This document shows, one piece after another, positions 1 through 8,232 of a stretch of DNA of 64,000 nt. Under the pieces are notes generated by a model. It did no database searches. It was not told the DNA's origin and worked only from the letters and a program-made list of their open reading frames with translations. Origin of the DNA: Cyanobacteriota bacterium (GTDB lineage: Bacteria; Cyanobacteriota; Cyanobacteriia; CACIAM-69d); contig JAKRSF010000010.1 in the NCBI GenBank assembly GCA_022402445.1, forward strand, positions 356,201-420,200, given 5' to 3'. The translations under genes and the position numbers were made by a program. Positions within the stretch are counted from its first letter, which is position 1, and every line of letters begins with the position of its first letter.

Positions 1-210
1 CTGCGCCGCCCAGCGCCCCGCCTCCTCTAGGGTGGCCGTCACCACCAGCAAGTCGCGATCGCGGGCCTTCGCCAATGCCGACGCCACCAATCCCTTAGGC
101 AACCGCGCCAAGCCCGACAGGTCCAGCCGCCCCTGGCGATCGCATTTGCTCAGCAATTCCTCGGTGAGGGGCGATCGTTTGAGGGCGTGGATGACGGACG
201 AAAAAGCCAT
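1..210 (-). CDS. mfd: Transcription-repair coupling factor Mfd, N-terminal fragment
   Basis: Partial gene: the window holds only the first 70 codons on the minus strand and the rest lies to the left. The ATG at 210 opens a protein starting MAFSSVIHALKRSPLTEELL, followed by RLPKGLVASAL and LLVVTATLEEAGRWAAQ. This is the typical start of cyanobacterial Mfd. Mfd is a DNA translocase that removes RNA polymerase stalled at lesions and recruits UvrA; the N-terminal part belongs to the UvrB-homology region. The identification rests on remembered family sequence, so domain content beyond residue 70 cannot be checked. The 249-nt spacer upstream contains an inverted repeat described separately. Confidence 0.85.
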   Translation of the reverse strand, partial: MAFSSVIHALKRSPLTEELLSKCDRQGRLDLSGLARLPKGLVASALAKARDRDLLVVTATLEEAGRWAAQ

Positions 211-249
211 GGGAAATGCGGGGGAAGTTTTTGTTAGAAATAGTCTTTA

Positions 250-390
250 GAAGATATCTAAAAAAGTGCTTCTGGGGCCTTGGATTTCCTTTGGATGCCG
301 GTGGGACAAGGGGCTTAAAGCTCCTCGTCTCTGGCGCGGGCGGCGGGGAATTTTTAGATCAAGACCATCGTTACTTTTTTAGATATTCTC
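250..390. repeat. Inverted repeat pair upstream of mfd
   Basis: ATATCTAAAAAAGT at 254-267 recurs in reverse complement at 373-386, and the match extends to 16 of 18 bases (250-267 against 373-390). The arms enclose about 105 bp that include a degenerate copy of the AAGGGGCTTAAAGC palindrome motif near 307. The AT-rich arms stand out in a GC-rich background. The pair lies in the mfd promoter region, so it could be a paired regulator site or the ends of a small miniature element. No target-site duplication was recognised. Confidence 0.5.
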
Positions 391-459
391 CCAGGAATGG
401 CGATGGTGGACCAAAGGGGGAACCGAAGGGGGCGATCGGGTCCATTTAAGGGGATTAGT

Positions 460-2187
460 CTAGCATTTGGCCCTAGGGGCGGCGGGGTTGAGGGTTGCCA
501 GGGCGATCGTCTGGGCCTGGGGGGTTTGGCTGTAGCTGAACACGTAGGGGCAGTTGGGTCGGAGGCGATCGAGTAGGTAGGGGCTGCCGTAGATGAGGAG
601 GGCCAAGAGGCGATCGCGGCGCACCAGGGTTTCATAGCAGGCGATCGCGCGATCGGCGGCATTGGCGCTGCCCCGGAAGGGATTCCCCCGCACGAACAGT
701 TGCAGGAGGGTGGGGCGATCGCCCAGGGTTTTCATCGGTTCGTTCCCGTCGGGGCTGGCGCGGTCCATTAATGTGAGGCGCGAAAATCCCCACTGGCGCG
801 GCAGGGCGATCGCGGGGGTGTGCTGGCCCAGCATGTCGGCGCTGAGGGCATCGTCGAGCAGGATCAAATTTTGGGCACCGTCCGGCGGCGCGTCCGGGGC
901 CAGGGTGCCCAGGTTCACGGCGTCTTCCCCGGCCAGCCTTAGGCCAGCGGGCGATCGCGCTCCATCGGCGGGGCTGCCGTAGCTCAAAACCCCGTTGCCC
1001 GCACGGTTCGACTGGACCGCGATCGCGGCGGCCAAGTCCAAGGATTTTTGGGTGGCGAGGGTTTCACTGAGATCATGGGCGACCGTTGCCGCATCGGGAG
1101 AAGCTTGCCCCGCATCCAGCAGCCCCAAATGTTGTTTTGCTCGCCAAATGCGCCCTAACGATTCGTTGATGCGGTCTTCACTGACGCGACCGGTTTCGAC
1201 GGCCTCGACGATCGCGGCGATCGCCCCGCTCGGATCGGCGGGCATCAGCAAAATATCCGCCCCCGCCTCCAGGGCCAGCAGCGGCGCGTCCTGGGCACCG
1301 TAGCGGTTGGCGATCGCCCCCATCACCAGGGCATCGGTGACGATCAACCCCCCAAAGTGCAACTGATGGCGCAGGCGATCAGTCAAAATCGCGCGGGACA
1401 AGGTAGCGGGGTACTCCCGATCCCAGGCGGGAATCTGCAAATGGGCGCTCATGACCGCATCCACCCCCGCCGCGATCGCCCGCCGGAACGGGACCAACTC
1501 AAGGCTTTGGAGGCGATCGTCCCCATGGTCAATCACCGGCAACTCCAGGTGGGAATCCGTCGCCGTGTCCCCATGGCCGGGAAAATGCTTCGCCGCCGTC
1601 AGTACCCCGCCCGAGCGCGCCCCCGCCACAAACGCCGCCGCCAACTCCGCCACCACCGCCGGCGTTTCCCCAAAGGCCCGCACATTAATCACCGGATTTT
1701 CGGGATTGTTATTCACATCCACCACCGGCCCCAGGAGCCAATTGAGCCCCACGGCGCGGCATTCCCCGGCGATCGCGGCCCCCATCTGTTCTGCTAAGGC
1801 GATCGCGCGATCGCAATCCGTCCGGGCAATTTCCCCCAAGGCCATCAGGGGCGGGAACCACGTCCCCCCCACAAACCGTTGACCAACCCCCTCCTCCACA
1901 TCCGCTGCGAGCAACAGGGGAATTCCCGCCGAATTATCGCCAAACTTGCCAGAAATGGCCCAGCTTTGCAGTTCCGCCGTCCGCAGGGCCAACTCCGGCG
2001 CACTGGCCCCCAGCAGAATGACGCCCCCCACCCCCTCCGTTTGCACCAGATGCCGCAGGCGATCGCGGGTCGGCTCCCAGACCGGGTAGCGGATTTGACC
2101 ATCCAGCAAAAAGCCCGACGCCCGCACCACCAGCAGTTGCGCCACCCGCCGCCGCAGCGGCCACCCGAGCCAATCCGCAAACTCCAT
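460..2187 (-). CDS. Glycoside hydrolase family 3 (NagZ-like beta-N-acetylhexosaminidase)
   Basis: 575 residues from the ATG at 2187. The N-terminal two-thirds is a GH3 TIM barrel. It includes the NagZ-type KHFPGHGDTATDSH stretch, with the His that acts with an Asp as general acid/base, and a VTDALVMGA segment that carries the expected Asp nucleophile. The last roughly 200 residues form a weaker C-terminal domain as in longer cyanobacterial homologues; single-domain NagZ proteins are about 340 residues. No signal peptide is evident, which fits a cytoplasmic enzyme in peptidoglycan recycling. Substrate specificity (GlcNAc-anhydromuropeptides versus a beta-glucoside) is inferred from the His-containing loop. 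It lies upstream of mfd on the same strand, separated by 249 nt. Confidence 0.82.
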   Translation of the reverse strand: MEFADWLGWPLRRRVAQLLVVRASGFLLDGQIRYPVWEPTRDRLRHLVQTEGVGGVILLGASAPELALRTAELQSWAISGKFGDNSAGIPLLLAADVEEGVGQRFVGGTWFPPLMALGEIARTDCDRAIALAEQMGAAIAGECRAVGLNWLLGPVVDVNNNPENPVINVRAFGETPAVVAELAAAFVAGARSGGVLTAAKHFPGHGDTATDSHLELPVIDHGDDRLQSLELVPFRRAIAAGVDAVMSAHLQIPAWDREYPATLSRAILTDRLRHQLHFGGLIVTDALVMGAIANRYGAQDAPLLALEAGADILLMPADPSGAIAAIVEAVETGRVSEDRINESLGRIWRAKQHLGLLDAGQASPDAATVAHDLSETLATQKSLDLAAAIAVQSNRAGNGVLSYGSPADGARSPAGLRLAGEDAVNLGTLAPDAPPDGAQNLILLDDALSADMLGQHTPAIALPRQWGFSRLTLMDRASPDGNEPMKTLGDRPTLLQLFVRGNPFRGSANAADRAIACYETLVRRDRLLALLIYGSPYLLDRLRPNCPYVFSYSQTPQAQTIALATLNPAAPRAKC

Positions 2188-2229
2188 CGCCTTTCCCCGT
2201 TTCCCTATGGATCGACCCGCGATCGCGTC

Positions 2230-3198
2230 CTAGCAGCAGCCATCCCCCTGGTAATGCCAGGTGGCGGGCGTAATCAAAATATTTTCGTCGCAGGCTGCCA
2301 ACGCCGCCGCCGTCTTGTCGCACACCCCCGCCGGAATCCCCCGCTGGAGTCGGTGCCCCTTGCCGTCGTCATAGGCCGCGTCGGGGCCGCCATAGATCGC
2401 CGTTTTGCCCGTGAAAATACAGGGGCCATCGGCGGGCATGGGCACCTTGAAGGCGGCGCAGTCGAGGCTTTCCAGCAACAAATCCTCGTCCAAGCCATAG
2501 GTGGCCCGATCCAGCAGGCGATAGGGCCGACGGGCGCGCACCTCCACCTGCCCAAACCCCACGCCGGTCAAGTGGCCCACGTATTCGTCATAGGTCAGCG
2601 CCCCGGATAAACACATGGCCCGCAGGCGATCGTCCCGCCGCAACGACTCGGGAATGGGCCGCGTCGCGATCGGGTCACTCATCAGCAGCCGCCCGCCACA
2701 GCGCAGCACCCGGTACGCCTCCCGCAAGGCCCGCGTCAAATCGTCCGGCTCAAAGATATTGAACAGGCAGTTTTGGGCGAACACCCCCGACACCCCATCG
2801 GCCACGGGCAGCTCAAAGGCATCCCCCGCGCGAATTTCCACGAAGGACGGATCAAACCAATCGTTGAGCCGCGCCGCCTCTTGCAGATTTTCCAGGGCCG
2901 CCGATCGCATTTCCGCCACCGGTTCGATCGCGATGATGGCCCCCGGCCGTCGGCAGAAGTAGGCAAATTGCAAAGCCTCCAGGCCGCCCCCCACGCCCAC
3001 ATACACCACCGTCGGCTCGTCCATCAATTCCTGGGGTTGCACCGTCGTACCGCAGCCGTAGTTCATGGCCACCATGCGATCGGGCAGGGTGAGACCGGGC
3101 ATTTTGAACGCGCCGCTCTGGACGCAGCACAGGCCCACGTCCGGGGTTTCGGCGACTTCGCGGTAGAACTCGGCGGCGGCGTCAAGGTAGGTAGCCAT
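2230..3198 (-). CDS. arsM: Arsenite S-adenosylmethionine methyltransferase (arsenosugar-pathway ArsM type)
   Basis: 322 residues from the ATG at 3198; a TTG start 27 nt upstream is possible but less likely. The SAM-binding glycine motif VYVGVGGG is at residues 65-72. Cysteines match the As(III)-binding pattern of ArsM: Cys24-Cys25, Cys49, Cys144 (AQNCLFNIFEPDDLTRAL) and Cys196 (RAMCLSGALTYDEY). The protein ends in a Cys-Cys pair. The overall sequence is that of the cyanobacterial ArsM variant tied to arsenosugar biosynthesis, which methylates arsenite in the cytoplasm. The usual partner, a radical-SAM ArsS, is not in the window. The gene lies 1.2 kb from the arsR/acr3/arsC locus with rbfA and DUF751 between them, so it is probably a separate transcription unit. 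Confidence 0.85.
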   Translation of the reverse strand: MATYLDAAAEFYREVAETPDVGLCCVQSGAFKMPGLTLPDRMVAMNYGCGTTVQPQELMDEPTVVYVGVGGGLEALQFAYFCRRPGAIIAIEPVAEMRSAALENLQEAARLNDWFDPSFVEIRAGDAFELPVADGVSGVFAQNCLFNIFEPDDLTRALREAYRVLRCGGRLLMSDPIATRPIPESLRRDDRLRAMCLSGALTYDEYVGHLTGVGFGQVEVRARRPYRLLDRATYGLDEDLLLESLDCAAFKVPMPADGPCIFTGKTAIYGGPDAAYDDGKGHRLQRGIPAGVCDKTAAALAACDENILITPATWHYQGDGCC

Positions 3199-3277
3199 GG
3201 GGATTGCTCTGATAAGGACGGGCAACGGAACCGGAAAAATTAGGGCCTGTTATCAATGTTGTTCAGCCATCCCACCA

Positions 3278-3471
3278 CCGTAGGGGTTGGGTTTCCCAAC
3301 CCTCGCCCAACCGATCACCCTAAAACCGTTCAACCTTGAGGCGGCATGGGACGTTTTTTATCAGGAATCCTGGGGGCTGGGCGGGCTCTTCGGTGGGGGC
3401 TGGGTGGGCTCTTCGGTGGGGGCTGGGCGGGCTCTTCGGTGGGGGCTGGGCGGGGAAACCCCGCCCCTACG
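3278..3471 (+). repeat. Dispersed intergenic repeat, copy A
   Basis: Copy A of a family also seen at 9747, 26328 (inverted) and 63824. Shared blocks, in order, are a hairpin block CCGTAGGGGTTGGG/TTTCCCAACCC, a middle block like CCGATCACC..AAACCGTTCAACCTT, and a last block GGGGGCTGGGCGGGGAAACCC. In this copy the last block is expanded by 23-nt tandem units. It lies between the 5' end of arsM and the 3' end of rbfA and has no coding potential. Confidence 0.8.
3372..3455 (+). repeat. 23-nt tandem repeat, 3.6 copies
   Basis: The unit GGGGGCTGGGCGGGCTCTTC plus GGT starts at 3372, 3395, 3418 and 3441. The last copy is truncated, and the second copy carries one C-to-T change. It is an expansion of the last block of dispersed repeat copy A. 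Confidence 0.9.
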
Positions 3472-3479
3472 ACGGTGGG

Positions 3480-3938
3480 TTATTCTTCGTCATCGTCCTC
3501 GAATTCGTCGTCGTATTCGTCTTCGTCGTCATCATCGTCCGAGGGGTCGAGGTCCGCCGCCGCGATCGCATCCCCCTGCAATTCCCGCTTGGCCTCTAGC
3601 TGACTGAGCAGGGACAGCACCTCCGCCCCCCGCGCGATCGATAGATCTTCGACAAACAGCACCTCCGGCGTCCGACGCAGGCGCACCCGCTGGCCCAGTT
3701 CCCGGCGCACATAGCCCGTAGCGGACTGGAGCCCCTCCATGGTTTGGGTGCGGGCCTCGTCGGAACCGTAGATACTCACAAAAACCTTGACGTGCTGGAG
3801 GTCGCCGGACACGCGCACATCCGTCACGCTCACCATGCCCATCCCCACGCGATCGTCCTTGATGCCCCCCATGAGCATCTGGCTGACTTCCCGGCGGATC
3901 AGTTCCGCCACCCGCGCCACTCGGCGATTGGTTGCCAT
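3480..3938 (-). CDS. rbfA: Ribosome-binding factor A
   Basis: 152 residues from the ATG at 3938. RbfA binds the 30S subunit late in assembly, near helix 1 of 16S rRNA, and helps cold adaptation. The KH-like fold covers residues 1-115: the start [18 protein letters not shown], the [19 protein letters not shown] strand region and the [13 protein letters not shown] region are all characteristic. The remaining roughly 30 residues are an Asp/Glu-rich tail ([19 protein letters not shown]) encoded by GTC/ATC-type triplets on the plus strand. Such acidic tails are seen in cyanobacterial RbfA but not in short bacterial versions. The DUF751 gene lies 180 nt upstream on the same strand, an arrangement I recall from other cyanobacteria. 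Confidence 0.93.
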   Translation of the reverse strand: MATNRRVARVAELIRREVSQMLMGGIKDDRVGMGMVSVTDVRVSGDLQHVKVFVSIYGSDEARTQTMEGLQSATGYVRRELGQRVRLRRTPEVLFVEDLSIARGAEVLSLLSQLEAKRELQGDAIAAADLDPSDDDDDEDEYDDEFEDDDEE

Positions 3939-4118
3939 TGATTTGTCCTCCCTTGCCCCCTGTGGGGCCGCTGGTTCCGGGCGATCGCGATCGCCGCGAA
4001 GGTATGTTCAGCCGCACGAAACCGTTAGACCAGAAAGCTTAGGCTTGGGGCAACGGGCGACCCCCTGCGACAGAGTGCGCAAGACCCCCGATGATAGCCC
4101 GAAGATCGCCCCTCGGCC

Positions 4119-4322
4119 CTAAACGGTACTCAAGCCCAACATGCCGCGCAGGGTGAAGATCACAAAGACCAGGATGGAAATGAACAGGGCCGCCACGGCC
4201 ACGGCGCTTTTGCGATCCTTGACGATGCTGGTGAAGGGGGACAGCAGGGTCAACACCACCCCAAGGCTGAAGCTGATCAAAAAGCGCGGGTAGCGCAGGA
4301 CGTTGTTAAAAAAGTCGCTCAT
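4119..4322 (-). CDS. DUF751 small membrane protein (Ycf33-related)
   Basis: 67 residues from the ATG at 4322. The sequence begins MSDFFNNVLRYPRFLISFSL and ends FTLRGMLGL, both hallmarks of the cyanobacterial and plastid DUF751 family. Two hydrophobic segments (about residues 12-30 and 40-60) predict two transmembrane helices. The function is unknown; family members are small membrane proteins of cyanobacteria and plastids. It lies upstream of rbfA on the same strand and may be cotranscribed with it. Confidence 0.85.
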   Translation of the reverse strand: MSDFFNNVLRYPRFLISFSLGVVLTLLSPFTSIVKDRKSAVAVAALFISILVFVIFTLRGMLGLSTV

Positions 4323-4442
4323 CTAAAAAACTCCTCCGCAAACCCCCACATTTTAAGGGGGCTTGGCCTTGATTCTGTGGGTTTGAGTTGGGTCTAAAGG
4401 GGATTGTTCTCGAATTTTTTGGGGCTTCTGACGCGATCGCCC

Positions 4443-4769
4443 CTACCCGAGGACGGCCCGCAGGGCAGCGAGCTGTTCCTGCACGAGGCGGTAATAGATG
4501 GCGGTGCCGCGCCGTTCCTTGGCTAGAAGGCCCGCTTCAAACATGAGTTTCAGGTGATAGCTCACGGTGGGTTGCGCCAAACCGAGGGATTCCACCAGTT
4601 CGCAGGCGCGCACCTCTTGAGCGGGCTGGGCGGCGATCGCGCTGAGGATTTGCAGGCGCGCGGGTTCCCCCAAAACGCGAAAGACCGGCGCGATCGCCTG
4701 GGATTCGGCAATGGTGAGGCGACCGGCCAACAGGGGCCGACAGCAGGTGACGGCGGTGCGGGATTCCAT
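4443..4769 (-). CDS. arsR: ArsR-family arsenite-responsive repressor
   Basis: 108 residues from the ATG at 4769. It is a winged-helix ArsR/SmtB repressor: LGEPARLQILSAI is the first core helix and LGLAQPTVSYHLKLMFEAGLL is the recognition helix region. Candidate As(III) thiolates are Cys9-Cys10 near the N-terminus and Cys56 (VRACELVESL). The classical E. coli ELCVCDLC motif is reduced to this single Cys, so the site is probably the N-terminal Cys-Cys type. The gene is divergent from acr3-arsC with 107 nt between, which contain the palindrome annotated as operator. It should repress acr3-arsC and itself until arsenite or antimonite binds. Confidence 0.87.
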   Translation of the reverse strand: MESRTAVTCCRPLLAGRLTIAESQAIAPVFRVLGEPARLQILSAIAAQPAQEVRACELVESLGLAQPTVSYHLKLMFEAGLLAKERRGTAIYYRLVQEQLAALRAVLG

Positions 4770-4806
4770 AGGCCCATCTTGACACGGCTACGGGATCTGA
4801 TAGCTT

Positions 4807-4830
4807 ATTGATGAATATCAATATTGATGA
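4807..4830. promoter_or_regulatory. Candidate ArsR operator
   Basis: A perfect 12-nt palindrome, ATCAATATTGAT, lies at 4817-4828. An ATTGATGA element occurs twice as a direct repeat at 4807-4814 and 4823-4830. This AT-rich patch sits between divergent arsR and acr3, where an ArsR/SmtB dimer site is expected. Binding is inferred. Confidence 0.65.
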
Positions 4831-4876
4831 TCGTCGATAAACTCAGAAATGGGCATCATCCCTTTGGGAGGCAGAG

Positions 4877-6013
4877 ATGGGCGAGGCTAGGGCGGTGCGG
4901 GCGGGGGGTGGTCTGTCGTTTTTTGAGCGCTATTTGACCCTGTGGGTGGTGCTGTGTATTGGGGTGGGTATTGGTTTGGGGCGGGCGTTTCCGGATCTCG
5001 CGATCGCCCTGGATCGGTTCAGTGTGGCCCAGGTGTCGGTGCCCATTGCCATTTGTCTCTTTTTCATGATGTATCCCATCATGGTGAAGATTGATTTTAG
5101 TCGGGCGAAGGCGGCGGCCAAAACACCGAGGCCGGTACTATTAACCCTGGTGGTGAATTGGCTGATTAAACCCTTTACGATGGTGGCCATTTCCCAATTT
5201 TTTATTGGATGGCTGTTTCGCCAGTTGATTCAGGGTTCGGAGTTGATTAATGGGGTGTCGGTGCCCCTGGCGGATTCCTATATTGCCGGGACGATTCTAT
5301 TGGGCATTGCTCCCTGTACGGCGATGGTGCTGATGTGGGGCTATTTGTGCCATGGGAATCAGGGCCATACCCTGGTGATGGTGGCGATTAATTCCCTGGC
5401 GATGCTGTTTCTCTATGCGCCTTTGGGGCGGTGGCTTTTGGCGTCGAATAATTTGACGGTGCCCTGGGAGACGATTGTTCTTTCGGTGTTGGTTTATGTG
5501 GGGTTGCCGCTGTTTTGTGGGGTGGTGTCCCGCCAGTGGATTTTGCGCCACCGGGGCCGGGAGTGGTTTGAGACCCATTTCCTTAAATATTTGAGCCCGA
5601 TCGCGATCGCGGCGATGTTGATTACTTTGGTGCTGCTGTTTGCGTTCAAGGGGGAATTGATTGTCAATAATCCGTTCCATATTGTGTTGATTGCGGTGCC
5701 GCTATTCATCCAAACTAATTTGATTTTCGCGATCGCCTATGCGGCTGCCCGCAAGCTGGGGTTGAGCTATGAGGATGCGGCCCCGGCGGCGTTGATTGGG
5801 GCGAGTAATCACTTTGAGGTGGCGATCGCGACGGCGGTGACCCTGTTTGGCCTCAATTCCGGGGCGGCGCTGGCGACGGTGGTGGGGGTGTTGATTGAGG
5901 TGCCGGTGATGCTGATGCTGGTGGAGGTGTGTCGCCGGACGGCCCCCTGGTTCCCTCGTCAGCCGGAAACCGCAACGTTGCCGGATCCCCGCTGTTTTCC
6001 CCTAGGAAATTAG
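4877..6013 (+). CDS. acr3: Arsenite efflux transporter, ACR3 family
   Basis: 378 residues from the ATG at 4877, preceded by GGGAGGCAG. This inner-membrane arsenite/proton antiporter has about ten hydrophobic segments. The catalytic Cys147 sits in GIAPCTAMVLMW and the conserved acidic residue Glu314 in ASNHFEVAIA; both are diagnostic of ACR3 and distinct from ArsB of the IT superfamily. It is followed by arsC 96 nt downstream and divergent from arsR, giving a complete arsenate-resistance unit: reduction by ArsC, then efflux. The arsH that lies between the transporter and arsC in some cyanobacteria is absent here. Confidence 0.93.
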   Translation: MGEARAVRAGGGLSFFERYLTLWVVLCIGVGIGLGRAFPDLAIALDRFSVAQVSVPIAICLFFMMYPIMVKIDFSRAKAAAKTPRPVLLTLVVNWLIKPFTMVAISQFFIGWLFRQLIQGSELINGVSVPLADSYIAGTILLGIAPCTAMVLMWGYLCHGNQGHTLVMVAINSLAMLFLYAPLGRWLLASNNLTVPWETIVLSVLVYVGLPLFCGVVSRQWILRHRGREWFETHFLKYLSPIAIAAMLITLVLLFAFKGELIVNNPFHIVLIAVPLFIQTNLIFAIAYAAARKLGLSYEDAAPAALIGASNHFEVAIATAVTLFGLNSGAALATVVGVLIEVPVMLMLVEVCRRTAPWFPRQPETATLPDPRCFPLGN

Positions 6014-6045
6014 CAAGAATTTGCAAATCATTTCGCTGCCGGTAG

Positions 6046-6065
6046 CAAGGGGCTTAAGCCCCTTG
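6046..6065. repeat. Perfect 20-nt palindrome, recurring motif
   Basis: CAAGGGGCTTAAGCCCCTTG is its own reverse complement and lies between acr3 and arsC. A near copy with G in the centre is at 41801-41820, and half or degenerate copies lie near 305 and 32650. It can form a hairpin in RNA but lacks a clear U-tract. It may be a processing or attenuation hairpin between acr3 and arsC, or simply a dispersed repeat. Confidence 0.7.
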
Positions 6066-6109
6066 TCTTATACCCTGATCTTGACGATTGACGTTACTTT
6101 CTGAACCCC

Positions 6110-6502
6110 ATGAAACGGATTTTATTTGTCTGCAAGAAAAATTCCCGCCGCTCCCAAATGGCGGAGGGCTTTGCGAAACAGATGGCGGGCGATCGCGCGA
6201 TCGTTGCCAGTGCCGGTTTAGCCGGGAGCGAAATTGATCCCCTGACCGTTGAAGTGATGGCGGAGGTGGGTGTGGATATTGCCGACCAGCGATCGCAGCC
6301 CCTCAGCGACTTTTCACCCGAGCAATTTAATGTGGTGATTTCCCTGTGCGGCTGTGGCGTTAATCTGCCGCCGGAATGGCTAGAAACCGAGCAATTTGAA
6401 GACTGGAATTTAGAGGATCCCGAAGGCGGAGATCTCGACACCTTCCGCACCATTCGCGATCAGGTGTACCAGCGGGTTGCCCAACTCCTCGCGGTCGATT
6501 AA
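6110..6502 (+). CDS. arsC: Arsenate reductase, cyanobacterial LMW-phosphatase type
   Basis: 130 residues from the ATG at 6110. It reduces arsenate to arsenite, which Acr3 then exports. The P-loop is CKKNSRRS, with Cys8 as nucleophile and Arg14 completing the C-X5-R pattern. The resolving pair Cys80 and Cys82 lies in SLCGCGVNLP. This Cys8/Cys80/Cys82 arrangement is that of the Synechocystis-type enzyme, which has a phosphatase fold but depends on glutaredoxin/glutathione rather than thioredoxin. It is downstream of acr3 on the same strand and is probably cotranscribed despite the palindrome between them. Confidence 0.93.
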   Translation: MKRILFVCKKNSRRSQMAEGFAKQMAGDRAIVASAGLAGSEIDPLTVEVMAEVGVDIADQRSQPLSDFSPEQFNVVISLCGCGVNLPPEWLETEQFEDWNLEDPEGGDLDTFRTIRDQVYQRVAQLLAVD

Positions 6503-6614
6503 ACCGCCCCTCCGGCCAAGGCCGCCGCCCTTCGGATAGGATCGCACTACGATCGCGGTCAAGTTTCGCGTGATCGCGGCCCCGACCCCCCCCGCCTTTC
6601 CCCGCGCCAACGCC

Positions 6615-8168
6615 ATGCCCCTGCCCCGTCTCATTGCCCTGCTGGTGGGCCTTTGCGTCATCCTTGGCATGGTGCTGTGGCTCGTGCAGGCCATCCAACA
6701 GCTCTACTGGCAGGTCACCTGGACCGCCCCGTGGCTCGGGGGGCTCGTCGTGCTGCTGACGGTGGCCCTGCTGGCGGCCATGGTGGCGGCCTTTGTCTAT
6801 TACTTCAACTTTTTTGAGGTGGGAAAAGGGGGCAAGCGGCGATCGCGCCCCACCGTAAAAGTGTCGGAAGTGAAGGCGGAAGCGGCGGGGGAAACCCTCA
6901 AGGCGGTGCGGCAACAGGTGGACCGCATTCAGGATGAAATTGCCCGCAAGGCGCTGCTGGAAAAATCGCGGGAAATTGAAGAAAACCTGGCGCGCGGTGA
7001 ACTGCTCGTGGTCATTTTTGGCACCGGTTCGGCGGGCAAAACATCGCTAATTAATGCCCTCATTGGCCGCGTGGTGGGGGATGTGGGGGCACCCATGGGT
7101 ACCACGGAAGTTAGCACCACCTATACCCTGCGCATTCGCGGCTTGCAGCGGGAAATTTTGATTGCGGATACGCCTGGAATTCTAGAGCCTGGAACGGCGG
7201 GAACGCGGCGGGAACGGCTGGCGCGGCAGTTGGCAACGGAGGCGGATTTACTATTATTTGTGGTCGATGATGATCTGCGCCAGTCGGAATATGATCCCCT
7301 GAGAACTTTGGCGGAGATCGGTAAGCGATCGCTGGTGATTTTCAATAAGGTGGATCGCTATTTGCCGGAAGATCGAGATGCCATTCTAGAGCGGCTGCGA
7401 TCGCGCCTTGCGGACCTGATTCCCGCCGCCGATGTGGTGCCGATCGCCGCCAACCCCAGGGCCGTTGAACTGCCGGACGGGGAAGTGATCCAGCCGGATC
7501 CGGACATTTTGCCCCTCATCCGCCGCATGGCCGCCGTCCTGCGGGCCGAGGGGGAAGATCTCATCGCCGATAATATGTTGCTCCAGGCCCAGCGCCTCGG
7601 CAAACGGGCCAGAAAATTGATTGATGCCCAGCGGCGACGGCAGGCGGAAAAGATCGTGGAACGGTACCAGTGGGTGGGGGCCGGGGCCGTTGCCATGACC
7701 CCATTGCCCGGTTTAGATTTGTTGGCCGCCGCCGCCGTTAATGCCCAAATGATTATCGAATTGGGGCGCATTTATGGCTGCGATCTCAGCGGCGATCGCG
7801 CCCAGGAATTGGCCCTCTCGATCGCCAAAACCCTCACCAGCTTAGGCATCGTCAAAGGAGCCGCTGGCCTATTGAGCACCGCCCTGCAATTTAATATCGC
7901 CACCGCCATTTTTGGTAAGGCCATTCAAGGGGTCACCGCCGCCTACCTCACCCGCATCGCAGGCCGCAGTTTTATTGAATATTTCCGCAACGATCAGGAC
8001 TGGGGGGATGGGGGCATTGCCGAGGCGGTGCAAAAGCAATTTCAACTCAATCGCCGCGATCGCTTCGTTCAGCGGTTTGTGAAGGACGCGATCGCCAAGG
8101 TCGTGCAACCCCTCCAGGCCAGCCGCGACGAGCTACCGGCCGCCGAGCGCTCCGAGCCGGGATCCTAG
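6615..8168 (+). CDS. Membrane-anchored Era-like GTPase with DUF697 domain
   Basis: 517 residues from the ATG at 6615; a GTG at 6570 would add 15 residues. Two N-terminal transmembrane helices (about 5-28 and 38-64) are followed by a coiled linker (about 85-125). A GTPase domain then has the P-loop GTGSAGKTS at 136-144, DTPG at 185-188 and NKVD at 244-247. A DUF697 (YcjF-like) hydrophobic region occupies about 330-470, with helices around GAGAVAMTPLPGLDLLAAAAV. This combination is common and conserved in cyanobacteria. The role is unknown; membrane or chloroplast-envelope-like stress functions have been suggested for relatives. Monocistronic by spacing. Confidence 0.85.
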   Translation: MPLPRLIALLVGLCVILGMVLWLVQAIQQLYWQVTWTAPWLGGLVVLLTVALLAAMVAAFVYYFNFFEVGKGGKRRSRPTVKVSEVKAEAAGETLKAVRQQVDRIQDEIARKALLEKSREIEENLARGELLVVIFGTGSAGKTSLINALIGRVVGDVGAPMGTTEVSTTYTLRIRGLQREILIADTPGILEPGTAGTRRERLARQLATEADLLLFVVDDDLRQSEYDPLRTLAEIGKRSLVIFNKVDRYLPEDRDAILERLRSRLADLIPAADVVPIAANPRAVELPDGEVIQPDPDILPLIRRMAAVLRAEGEDLIADNMLLQAQRLGKRARKLIDAQRRRQAEKIVERYQWVGAGAVAMTPLPGLDLLAAAAVNAQMIIELGRIYGCDLSGDRAQELALSIAKTLTSLGIVKGAAGLLSTALQFNIATAIFGKAIQGVTAAYLTRIAGRSFIEYFRNDQDWGDGGIAEAVQKQFQLNRRDRFVQRFVKDAIAKVVQPLQASRDELPAAERSEPGS

Positions 8169-8232
8169 GCACCGCCAGCCCCACGGCGGAACAGTGGCAA
8201 GATTGAGGGGGTTTGTCTTCCCCGTACCCCGC

